Positions 27,346-34,874 of a DNA stretch of 43,445 nucleotides are shown here, in pieces. The first letter of the stretch is position 1. Every line of letters starts with the position of its first letter. The position numbers and the translations under genes are program-made. Source of the stretch: Planctomycetota bacterium (GTDB lineage: Bacteria; Planctomycetota; Phycisphaerae; SM23-33); contig JACRIL010000237.1 of the NCBI GenBank assembly GCA_016235825.1, positions 1 through 43,445 of the forward strand, written 5' to 3'. A model generated the notes under the pieces. The model had not been told where the DNA came from and searched no databases. It saw only the letters and a list, made by a program, of their open reading frames with translations.

Positions 27346-28422
27346 ATGAAAGCCGCAAAAAAGCCGCTGCGAGTAGGCGTAGTTGGACTTGGTGCAATCG
27401 GGCAGATACATATCAATGGTTTCCGGGGCGCCGGCGCAATGAGAGCTGCGGCCGCCGACCCGGCAAAGTCCGCCCGCGAAAAGACGCAGGCAGAGTATCC
27501 TGACATCAAACTCTACGAGACGCCCGAGGCGATGCTGGCGGCCGGCGGATTGGACGCGGTGGTTGTCGCCACGCCCAACAAGTTCCACGCGCCCAACAGC
27601 ATCGCGGCCATCGAGGCCGGCTGCCACGTGCTCTGCGAAAAGCCAATCGCCACGTGCAAGGCTGACGCCGACAAAATGGTCGCCGCCGCTAAAAAGGCCG
27701 GCAAGGTCCTGATGATCGGCACGCAGTGCCGGCTCATGCCCGTATCGCAGAAGGTCCGCCAGCTCACGGACGCAGGGTACTTCGGTAACATCTATTTCGC
27801 CCGCGCGTCGATCGTCCGGCAGCGCGGCATACCCGGCATGGGCGGATGGTTCACCACCCGCTCTGTGGCCGGCGGCGGGGCTATTTACGACATAGGCATT
27901 CACACCTACGACCACGTGTGGTACTGCATGGGCTGCCCGGACCCGGTGGCGGTCTCGGCCGCCGTCTACGCCAGGCATATGGACATGAATTCTTACGTCT
28001 TCGCCGAGATGTGGGCCGGCCCGCCGAAAAAAGGCGGCGCCTGCGACGTGGACGATTCCGGCTTTGCCCTGATACGCTATGCAAACGGGGCGTCCATGAT
28101 CCTGGAAGTTACCTGGGCCGCCAACCGGCCCGACGAGCCGATGAAGGGGATGGTAGTCGGCGACAAAAAGGGCGCGTCATGGGAGGTAGGCAAGGACAGC
28201 TTCACGGTGGTCGGCCAGAACGACCGCGGCGGCCTGATCGAGGAAAGCACCGTCAGCTTCGACAAGTCGGCCTATCCGGACCGCTGGCGGCATTTCATCG
28301 ACTGCGTGCAGAACGGCACGCCCTGCCTCGTGCCCGGGCGCGAACTGGCCAAGGTGCAGGCCGTCCTCGACGCAATCTACGAGTCGTCCGCCCGAGGCGG
28401 CGAGGTCAAAATCAAACCGTAG
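27346..28422 (+). CDS. Gfo/Idh/MocA-family oxidoreductase
   Basis: This 358-residue NAD(P)-dependent sugar or inositol dehydrogenase-like enzyme has the Rossmann motif VGVVGLGAIGQIHINGF at residues 11-27 and the signature CEKPIA near residue 98. GGGAIYDIGIHTYDHVWY holds the catalytic Asp/His region in the C-terminal domain. An AGGAG lies eight bases before the start. It probably works with the isomerase-like gene just upstream. The exact substrate is not evident. It converges on the activase gene, with 54 bases between the stops. Confidence 0.93.
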   Translation: MKAAKKPLRVGVVGLGAIGQIHINGFRGAGAMRAAAADPAKSAREKTQAEYPDIKLYETPEAMLAAGGLDAVVVATPNKFHAPNSIAAIEAGCHVLCEKPIATCKADADKMVAAAKKAGKVLMIGTQCRLMPVSQKVRQLTDAGYFGNIYFARASIVRQRGIPGMGGWFTTRSVAGGGAIYDIGIHTYDHVWYCMGCPDPVAVSAAVYARHMDMNSYVFAEMWAGPPKKGGACDVDDSGFALIRYANGASMILEVTWAANRPDEPMKGMVVGDKKGASWEVGKDSFTVVGQNDRGGLIEESTVSFDKSAYPDRWRHFIDCVQNGTPCLVPGRELAKVQAVLDAIYESSARGGEVKIKP

Positions 28423-28437
28423 CGAAACGGCAGCTTG

Positions 28438-28450
28438 GAGCCTGTCCTAA
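28438..28450. repeat. dispersed half-palindrome copy
   Basis: GAGCCTGTCC here is the reverse complement of the GGACAGGCTC core found in the hairpin at 36180-36223. It lies between two convergent genes, like the copy at 16911-16930. Confidence 0.4.
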
Positions 28451-28476
28451 TCCTCCAAAATGCCCGGATTTAGACA

Positions 28477-29262
28477 TCATGGCGAATGTTCCGGTCTGGA
28501 ACAGGCGATGATCGCCGCGCCTATCGCGCCGGTGTATTGCGGCCGGGCCGAAACCTGCACCTGCCTGTCAAGCACCTTCGCGATAACGTCGGCCAGGCCG
28601 GGAATCATGGCCACGCCGCCGGTCAGCACGATCGGGTCATCCAGCCTTCCGCCGGCCAGGGCCGTCAGCCTCGACGCCACCGCGTCCCGCACGCCGGCGG
28701 CTATGTCTGCCGGACTGGCTCCGCCGGCAAGCAGGCCGATTATCTCCGTCTCCGCGAAGACCGCACACATGCTGCTTATCACGGCGGGGTTTTCGCTCCG
28801 GCCGGCCAGTTCGCCGAACTTGTCCAGTCCGACACCCAGCCGGGCGGCGACCAGCTCCAGAAACCGCCCCGTGCCGGCGGCACAGCGGTCGTTCATGTCG
28901 AAATCGCGGACAGACCCGTCGGCCTCAAGACGAATCAGCTTGCTGTCCTGCCCGCCTATCTCGACAACCGTGCGGGCCTGCGGACACAGCAGCCGCACGC
29001 CGGCGGCCTGGCAGGTTATTTCCGTCACGGCCAGATCGGCCGAGGATATCGCGTTTCGCCCGTAGCCGGTGGCGACGATTCGACTGATGTCTTTTCTGCC
29101 CTTGCCGCTGCTGGAAATAAGTCTTTTAAAAATATCCATCGCCAGGCGTTCCTGGTCGATCCCCTGGTCGGCGATGCCGGAGGCGATTATGCGATTGCCC
29201 TTGCTGGCCATAAGGACCACCTTGATGGTGCGCGAACCGGCGTCGATGCCAGCATATATCAT
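28477..29262 (-). CDS. BadF/HgdC-type ATP-dependent activase
   Basis: This 261-residue ASKHA-fold ATPase uses ATP to push electrons to low potential for a dehydratase or reductase partner. It has the nucleotide-binding opening YAGIDAGSRTIKVVLMAS and VVEIGGQDSK near residue 100. The two cysteines that bridge the [4Fe-4S] cluster of the HgdC homodimer are at Cys127 (NDRCAAGTG) and Cys166 (SSMCAVFAE). It is a single-domain activase of usual length. Its start overlaps the stop of the preceding gene by four bases, so it is the last gene of the operon and should serve the three HgdA/B-type proteins encoded upstream. Confidence 0.93.
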   Translation of the reverse strand: MIYAGIDAGSRTIKVVLMASKGNRIIASGIADQGIDQERLAMDIFKRLISSSGKGRKDISRIVATGYGRNAISSADLAVTEITCQAAGVRLLCPQARTVVEIGGQDSKLIRLEADGSVRDFDMNDRCAAGTGRFLELVAARLGVGLDKFGELAGRSENPAVISSMCAVFAETEIIGLLAGGASPADIAAGVRDAVASRLTALAGGRLDDPIVLTGGVAMIPGLADVIAKVLDRQVQVSARPQYTGAIGAAIIACSRPEHSP

Positions 29263-30647
29263 TTTCGCCGCCTCCTGGCGCGCCTGGCTGTCTCGACCAG
29301 CGCCTCGATCCGCGTCTGAATGTTGGGCCTGACCGAATCAATCAGCGGCGGAACCTCGATCTCGACAACCGGCAGCGACGCGGATGCCTCGACCGCGCCG
29401 GCGATGACCGCCCCTTCGGTCGCACAGTGGCTGGCGCCCGGGATGCGGCATATCAGAACAGCCTCGGCCCCGAAGGCCTCGGCGTCGCGGAGAATCCTGT
29501 CGGCACGCTGGCCGGCCGGGCCTGCCATCGGATCGGCCAGCGCCGTCCTGGCAAGCGCCTCCATCGGCTCGACATCGGGCGGAATCTCATCGAGCGCATG
29601 GCCGAACATGTAGTCGCTGCCGCAGACCCGCCCGCCGCAATCCTCCAGCAGGTTCATCAGTCGCAGGTCGGCCGGGGGATTTACGACAAAAATCCCCGCG
29701 GCATCGGCCTTTTGCACGCCCAGCCCGGCCGCAATCCTTCGATTGACCTCGGCCAACAGTTCCTCGAGCACGGCCTGACATTCCTGCCGGTCGGAACAAA
29801 AGTGAATCGCCAGCATCTCGGCGACAAGCATCTCAATCGCGGGCATCGGGCATGGCGTCGTCGTGTAGGCCTTATATCTCAGTTCGTCCAGGAGCCGGCG
29901 TATGCCGTTGGCCTTCGCGATTCCGTCCGCCAGGGCCGCATCGTCCAGTTTTGCCCCAGCCATGTCCTCGATTGCCCGCCTCACCCTCTCCAGCTCCTCG
30001 CGGACGAACCTTACCTGCGACACAGGAGCGGTCAACCCGCCCGGCAGATCGACCGCCTCTTCGCCGACCTGCGGGACGCGGCGGGCCGGAATCTCCCACC
30101 AAAGGATCGATTGCCGAAAATCAGTCAGCCGTTGGGCAATGGCCGAAAAATCGTCGCACGTCGCCCCGACGGAACACGTGAGCAGGTCTGGAATCGGAAA
30201 ATGCCCCTCCGTCGCAAACGCTGCCAGCATCGCCCGCACGGGACAGAACGACTCGCCCGCGCCCATCGACTGCGCGATTCCCAGCAGCTCGTCGCCCAAC
30301 CGCATGACGCAGGGAATCCACCATGCCCCGTCGGGATAAAACGCCACGACGTTCGGCAGGCCCAGCGCCATCACCGGCACGGTGCCCAGGTCTTTCATGG
30401 CCCCGACGATTTTTTTCCCCCCGTCCCGGGCGCTGAAGAGCCGGTCCTCCTCGCTGAGCAGAAAATTCCACAGCCGCAGCGCCGCCGGCGAATCGTCAAA
30501 TTTCAGATCGGCCAGCCGCAGGTCCCCATCGAGCACGTGCCTGCGAAGAGGCCCGCCGTAAAAAGGCTCTGCCAGCCCCGCCGACTTGAGTTCCTCATAG
30601 CGGGCGTCCCACTGGTCCAGCGTTATCTTAGCCAGTTTGGGTTTCAA
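29259..30647 (-). CDS. HgdA/B-type iron-sulfur protein (divergent)
   Basis: This 462-residue protein is of the 2-hydroxyacyl-CoA dehydratase D-component superfamily. Cys113 (WIPCVMRL), Cys135 (ESFCPVRA), Cys158 and Cys164 (TCSVGATCDD) are the expected cluster ligands. The C-terminus has the usual LPVVEIEVPPL...NIQTRIEALVE closing motif. The start is a TTG at 30647-30645 that overlaps the previous gene's stop as TTGA. A GGAGG seven bases upstream supports it, although the frame is open much further. It is the most divergent of the three superfamily members here. The substrate is unknown, and whether it still works on CoA esters is unclear. Confidence 0.82.
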   Translation of the reverse strand: MKPKLAKITLDQWDARYEELKSAGLAEPFYGGPLRRHVLDGDLRLADLKFDDSPAALRLWNFLLSEEDRLFSARDGGKKIVGAMKDLGTVPVMALGLPNVVAFYPDGAWWIPCVMRLGDELLGIAQSMGAGESFCPVRAMLAAFATEGHFPIPDLLTCSVGATCDDFSAIAQRLTDFRQSILWWEIPARRVPQVGEEAVDLPGGLTAPVSQVRFVREELERVRRAIEDMAGAKLDDAALADGIAKANGIRRLLDELRYKAYTTTPCPMPAIEMLVAEMLAIHFCSDRQECQAVLEELLAEVNRRIAAGLGVQKADAAGIFVVNPPADLRLMNLLEDCGGRVCGSDYMFGHALDEIPPDVEPMEALARTALADPMAGPAGQRADRILRDAEAFGAEAVLICRIPGASHCATEGAVIAGAVEASASLPVVEIEVPPLIDSVRPNIQTRIEALVETARRARRRRK

Positions 30648-31570
30648 TGGATTGCCTCCATGAGCGCCTGCACCCGCGAGTGGGTCCTGGCCCGCGCGCC
30701 GCTGCCGCCGCAGGCCTCGACTTCCACGACAGGCATAGAAAACCGCTCTCTCATGCGGTTTTTTTCTATCGCCCACGTGTCGCACCACGTGAACCTCCGG
30801 ATGATTATTCCCTGAATCTGCCTTGCGGCAAGGTTCTCGCCCAGCCAGGCGTAAAACGGATCGTTTGGCCTGCGGGCCGGATGAGGAATGCTGAAATAGG
30901 CGTTGGCGAGTTCGTCGAACGGGTCGTCGGCCAGCCGCCTGTGGTCGAACGGGCCGGGCTGGCCCAGGTCGCCCGTCTCGGTGGCGTCGAGCACCACAAG
31001 CCCGCTGTGCTGCCTGACCACCCCCGGCAGCCAGGAATCGTCTGTTGTTATCGGCCCGCCTGTCAGAGCCAGCCTTTTGAGCGACCTGTCGGCCTGACTG
31101 AACGACTCGGCGGCGAGGGTGCGACATTCCTGCCGGTCGTTGTCGGCCGCGGACATCAGGGCGGCAAGATCATCCGACGACGGCGCCCGCCCGCCGAAAG
31201 TCTCCAGAAAACCGCCCAGCCGGACAAGCTCCTCCTTGTAAAACCGGAACGCACCCGCCGACTGCCACGTCCGCGGCACGTTGAGCAGAAAGGTCTTCGC
31301 GGCCCATTCCGCCGGCAGAAGCTCGCAGATGCGCCTCATCTGGTCGCACAGGGTTGTGAATATGACGGCGTCGGCCTGCTGCGCGATAACGGACGCGGCA
31401 AAGGCCCGCGCGTAAGGGCACAACCCCTGCAACCGGGCCAGGCCGGCGCAGTCCTTTGCGGCGGCTTCAGCCGAGCAATCGACCGTCAGCCTTTCGGGTC
31501 TCAGGCCGTATGCCGATATCCACTCGGGCGGCACGTACGAACAGGAATAGGCCACTCTCACCGCCGTCAT
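30644..31570 (-). CDS. HgdA/B-type iron-sulfur protein (short)
   Basis: This 308-residue protein is of the same superfamily as its neighbours but shorter than the usual 370-450 residues. Likely cluster cysteines are Cys10 (YSCSYVP), Cys51 (GLCPYAR), Cys75 (TLCDQMRR) and Cys263 (TWCDTWAIEKNRM), in the standard order. The end (MPVVEVEACGGSGARARTHS, then RVQALMEAI) matches the closing region of HgdB-like subunits. It overlaps both neighbours by four bases, so tight co-translation is likely. It may form a heterodimer with the 462-residue partner, as HgdA and HgdB do. Confidence 0.85.
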   Translation of the reverse strand: MTAVRVAYSCSYVPPEWISAYGLRPERLTVDCSAEAAAKDCAGLARLQGLCPYARAFAASVIAQQADAVIFTTLCDQMRRICELLPAEWAAKTFLLNVPRTWQSAGAFRFYKEELVRLGGFLETFGGRAPSSDDLAALMSAADNDRQECRTLAAESFSQADRSLKRLALTGGPITTDDSWLPGVVRQHSGLVVLDATETGDLGQPGPFDHRRLADDPFDELANAYFSIPHPARRPNDPFYAWLGENLAARQIQGIIIRRFTWCDTWAIEKNRMRERFSMPVVEVEACGGSGARARTHSRVQALMEAIH

Positions 31571-32898
31571 GAAATCGGTGCCGCAGCCTTTCCGCCCGCT
31601 GTTGCAGATTCAAAAATCGCTTCCACCCGGACTGTTATCCTGGCCGAATCGCCCGGACTGTAGTCGGTGCCGATCCTCAGGTACGGGAGCCTGAGTTCCT
31701 GTGTTACGAACCGTTTGACTGTCGCGGCCTCCACGTCGTAGGTCAGGCATGCCTGCCAGATAAGCTCGATGACGCACTGCGGGCGGTATTCGCCGGCAAG
31801 CCGCCTGAGCAGTTCCAGCCTGCGGTTGTTGACGGTCTGCACCGAACACGGCAGACGGAAATAATAATCGGCCATCGCGTCAAGCGGGTCGGCCGCATCG
31901 TCAAGAATCATGTCTTCGCTGATCGGCTTGATGCCCGTGCAGTTTTCCATGCAGACGATCAGCCCGCCGGAATTTTCGATGATGTCAATGACGCGTTCGG
32001 CGCCGTGAACGACGGGCACGCCGGTCAGCAGGACCCGCACTTTCTTCCGGCCGGGCGAGGCGGCGCTGGCTGACCGCAGGGAATCCAACGCTCTGCTGTA
32101 CCATTCCATGTCTTCGCCAAAACCGCTTATGCTGCTCTTGAATTGGAGCAGTTGCCTGCCGGTAATCGGCGGGTTGTCGGCCTTCATCAGCCCGGCCAGC
32201 GACCGCCGCAGCGACCGCTCGCGGTTCATCACATCGGCCGCCTCGCGAATCCGCTGATCGGTGATCCTGACCCTGAAACGCCCCTCAATGTGTTCCTTGA
32301 GTTTTCGCACTTCGGCCCGCCACAATTGGCGCGCCTCGGGGCTGTCCTGCTTCTGCGGCAGTTCCAGGACGTGCATCGGGCGGTCCTTCGCCATAAGTTC
32401 GTACATCTTCTTCTTGCCGTCGCAGGTAGTCTCGGCCACCAGAAGGTCGGCCATCTCGAGGAACGGATTGGACCGCTGCACGTGATAGCCGAACGTCGAT
32501 TTGATGAGCGGGCAGAGGTTGGCCGGCAGAATTTCCTCGGCCGATCTGATAGTCTCGTTGCTGCCGCCGCACAGGCAGACCGGCAGACCTCCCGCCGCGA
32601 GGATGAGTTCGCGCGGCGTGTACTCGCACATGATCCCGACGACGGGCTTGCCCTGTTTTTTCGCGGCCTCGGCGCGGCTGAGGCAGTTGTCGATCATCTT
32701 TCCGAAATACTCAAGGGCCTCCGCCGCCGCGCCTGGCAGAGCCGGATCGGACAACCGGGCCGGTTTTGAACACGCATGGGCCGGCCTGTCGCAAGGTTCG
32801 GGCGGATTGATGCCGCACGATTTCTTCCGCCGGCCGTTAGCCGCGGCGCCGCATTTCCCACGGGGCCTGTTCCGGTTGTCTCCACGTGAACTCGCCAT
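31567..32898 (-). CDS. double-cubane-cluster protein, HgdB-type reductase
   Basis: This 443-residue protein resembles the double-cubane-cluster reductases (E. coli YjiM, Carboxydothermus DCCP) that bind an [8Fe-9S] cluster and need an activase. The hallmark cysteines are present: Cys91 (IMCEYTP), Cys129 (NLCPLIKS), Cys159 (TTCDGKKKMYE), Cys320 (ENCTGIKP), Cys351 (LPCSVQT) and Cys384 (WQACLTYD). The first 55 residues are an unusual basic extension with extra cysteines (KSCG, EPCD, HACS) and no clear homolog; the true start could be further in. It is preceded by the methyltransferase gene (13 bases) and overlaps the next gene by four bases. Confidence 0.88.
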   Translation of the reverse strand: MASSRGDNRNRPRGKCGAAANGRRKKSCGINPPEPCDRPAHACSKPARLSDPALPGAAAEALEYFGKMIDNCLSRAEAAKKQGKPVVGIMCEYTPRELILAAGGLPVCLCGGSNETIRSAEEILPANLCPLIKSTFGYHVQRSNPFLEMADLLVAETTCDGKKKMYELMAKDRPMHVLELPQKQDSPEARQLWRAEVRKLKEHIEGRFRVRITDQRIREAADVMNRERSLRRSLAGLMKADNPPITGRQLLQFKSSISGFGEDMEWYSRALDSLRSASAASPGRKKVRVLLTGVPVVHGAERVIDIIENSGGLIVCMENCTGIKPISEDMILDDAADPLDAMADYYFRLPCSVQTVNNRRLELLRRLAGEYRPQCVIELIWQACLTYDVEAATVKRFVTQELRLPYLRIGTDYSPGDSARITVRVEAIFESATAGGKAAAPIS

Positions 32899-32911
32899 GA
32901 TCCGGCCTCTG

Positions 32912-33712
32912 TCAGCCCTTCCTGGCCACTATGACGCCCTGGATTATCCTGCCGGAGTGCGCGAGCCGCCGCATAAAATCCATCTCGCCGCCCATCGCCT
33001 CGAGCAGTTCGGCGTCGTGCCCGATTATACGCAGCGCGTCGCCGGTCAACTGCATGTTCAGCATATTTATATAAAGGTCGGCATACCGGCCGAACAGCCC
33101 GCTGTCGGCGGCGTGAACAATTTTGAAGCCACGGCCTTTGAGCAACTCATTGTATTCGTCAAGCGAGAGGATGTTGGGAAATTTCATGAACTTCAGATAT
33201 CTGGCCGCGTCGGCATCGCCCAGACCGGCGCCTTCCATCCAGTCGCTGAAAGCTATCGTGCCGCCTGGCCTGACCAGCCGGGCCGCCTCGGCGATGAGGG
33301 CCGGCTTGTCAGCCACATAGCACCATGCGTCCTGGCCCCAGACAAAGTCGCAGCATTCTGCATCAAGCCCGGTCGCGGTCGCCTCGGCGCGCATGAAACT
33401 GATTTTGTCCGCCATACCTTCGTAGCGGCATCTGGCTTTCCCAAGTTTGATAACGTGTAGCGTGGCGTCAACGCCGATCATTTTGGCCTCGCCGCAATAC
33501 CTGACGAGGAAACGCATCCCCTCGCCTGTGCAGCAGCACAGGTCCACGCCGGTCGATCCCGGCTTGATGCCGGCGCGATCCGCCAGGGCCTTCGACGACT
33601 GCCACCCGCCTATGTGTATCTGCCTGCCCATTATCAATTCCCACAGTTCGCCCTCCGGGCCGGCGTAAACGTCCTGCACATTTTTCAACCCTATGCCTTC
33701 GGCTTTTTTCAT
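32912..33712 (-). CDS. class I SAM-dependent methyltransferase
   Basis: This 266-residue methyltransferase has the SAM-binding motif I as GVDLCCCTGEGMRF (residues 55-68), where three cysteines replace the usual GCG. ISFMRAEATATGLDAECCDF and LVRPGGTIAFSDWMEGAG are motifs II and III of UbiE-like enzymes. It overlaps the preceding SDR gene by four bases and lies 13 bases upstream of the double-cubane-cluster gene, so it belongs to this operon. The acceptor is not known. Small molecules or lipids are more likely than protein or RNA. Confidence 0.9.
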   Translation of the reverse strand: MKKAEGIGLKNVQDVYAGPEGELWELIMGRQIHIGGWQSSKALADRAGIKPGSTGVDLCCCTGEGMRFLVRYCGEAKMIGVDATLHVIKLGKARCRYEGMADKISFMRAEATATGLDAECCDFVWGQDAWCYVADKPALIAEAARLVRPGGTIAFSDWMEGAGLGDADAARYLKFMKFPNILSLDEYNELLKGRGFKIVHAADSGLFGRYADLYINMLNMQLTGDALRIIGHDAELLEAMGGEMDFMRRLAHSGRIIQGVIVARKG

Positions 33713-34812
33713 CGCTGCGCCTCCAGTGGTCCAAACGGGTTTCCAACGCCATTGCCATTGACTGTTTTATTGTTCCCTATCGCAACCTTACCCCCATCTG
33801 ACCCGGAATTCCACTGGCGAGTCAACTCGGCCAGCCCCTCCTCCACGGTAACGAACTTCTCCCCTGCCGATTCAAAAAGTTCCTGCAGTTTCCGGCTGCT
33901 GAAATCCAGGTCCCGCGAGATCATGTGCAGGGCGTAGACGGACGGATCGGCCGGGGCGTAGTCCAGACCGCATATTTTTCCGACCAGGCTCGACGCTTGG
34001 GCGTAAAGCCAGCCTGCCGCATATGGCAGACAGATCGACCTGTCGGACGAGGGGGCGCCGGCGACCGCCCCGACGATCCGCCGCCAGTATTCATCCATCG
34101 TCACCCTGACCGGATCGACGACGTTGATGACCTGGCCGGCGGCCTGCTCCATGACGGCCGACAGATATGCCGCCCTGGCCACGTTGCGGACGTTGGCGGC
34201 CGGCCAGCGGTTCCTGCCCCGCCATCGGCCGAAATGGACGACCAGCCCCCTTTGGTTCAGGAATCGCACCATCCGCGGCAGGATCATCCGGTCGCCGGCG
34301 CCCCAGACCACGCCGGGCCGCAAAATCACGCGCTGACGGCCTTCCAGATGCCTGACAACTGCGCGCTCGGCCAGTATCTTGTATTTCTGATAAGGGTTGC
34401 CGGGCCAGTTGCGAAGCGGCTGATCCTCGCCGGCGTCATGGAAATCGCGCAGGCCGTAAACATCCGTCGTCGATATGTGAACCAGCCTGCCTGTCCCCTG
34501 CCGCCGCACGCATTGGGCGATATTGATCGTGCCCCGCAAAATCGACCCGCGAAAATCGCTCTCCCGGCCGATATCAGACGCCCGCCCCGCGCAGTGCGCC
34601 ACCGCGTCGAACGGGCCGAACGCGGCGAATATCTCGCGCATTCGCCCGGCATCGGTTATGTCGGCCTGAAGGCATCGGGCGCATCCGCTGACGCCAGGCC
34701 TGTTGCGGCGGAACATCATATAGACGTCCCAGGACCGCCTGACGAACTCCTCCGCGCATGCCGAGCCTATAAAGCCGCCAGCGCCTGTTATAAGCACGCA
34801 TTTGCGACGCAT
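33709..34812 (-). CDS. extended SDR (NAD-dependent epimerase/dehydratase family)
   Basis: This 367-residue enzyme has a Rossmann motif TGAGGFIG at residues 9-16, Ser114 in HISTTDVYG and the catalytic pair Tyr141-x3-Lys145 (NPYQKYK). The fold is that of 3-beta-HSD/sugar epimerase enzymes, which reduce ketones or epimerise sugars. Next to an alpha-oxoamine synthase, a ketone reductase role is attractive, as in bacterial sphingolipid loci (CerR). The last 30 residues are a low-complexity Gly/Asn-rich tail. It starts 62 bases after the synthase gene and overlaps the methyltransferase gene by four bases. Confidence 0.88.
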   Translation of the reverse strand: MRRKCVLITGAGGFIGSACAEEFVRRSWDVYMMFRRNRPGVSGCARCLQADITDAGRMREIFAAFGPFDAVAHCAGRASDIGRESDFRGSILRGTINIAQCVRRQGTGRLVHISTTDVYGLRDFHDAGEDQPLRNWPGNPYQKYKILAERAVVRHLEGRQRVILRPGVVWGAGDRMILPRMVRFLNQRGLVVHFGRWRGRNRWPAANVRNVARAAYLSAVMEQAAGQVINVVDPVRVTMDEYWRRIVGAVAGAPSSDRSICLPYAAGWLYAQASSLVGKICGLDYAPADPSVYALHMISRDLDFSSRKLQELFESAGEKFVTVEEGLAELTRQWNSGSDGGKVAIGNNKTVNGNGVGNPFGPLEAQR

Positions 34813-34874
34813 CGGAAACCCCTCTGCAATATCCGGACAGCCGGGCAGTTCATGGCAGTTATTTGAACCGGCTC

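Noticed and set aside
30648..31127. N-terminal extension of the 462-residue HgdA/B-type protein
   Set aside because: It overlaps the neighbouring gene over 480 bases. The TTG at 30647 with GGAGG and TTGA overlap explains the start better.
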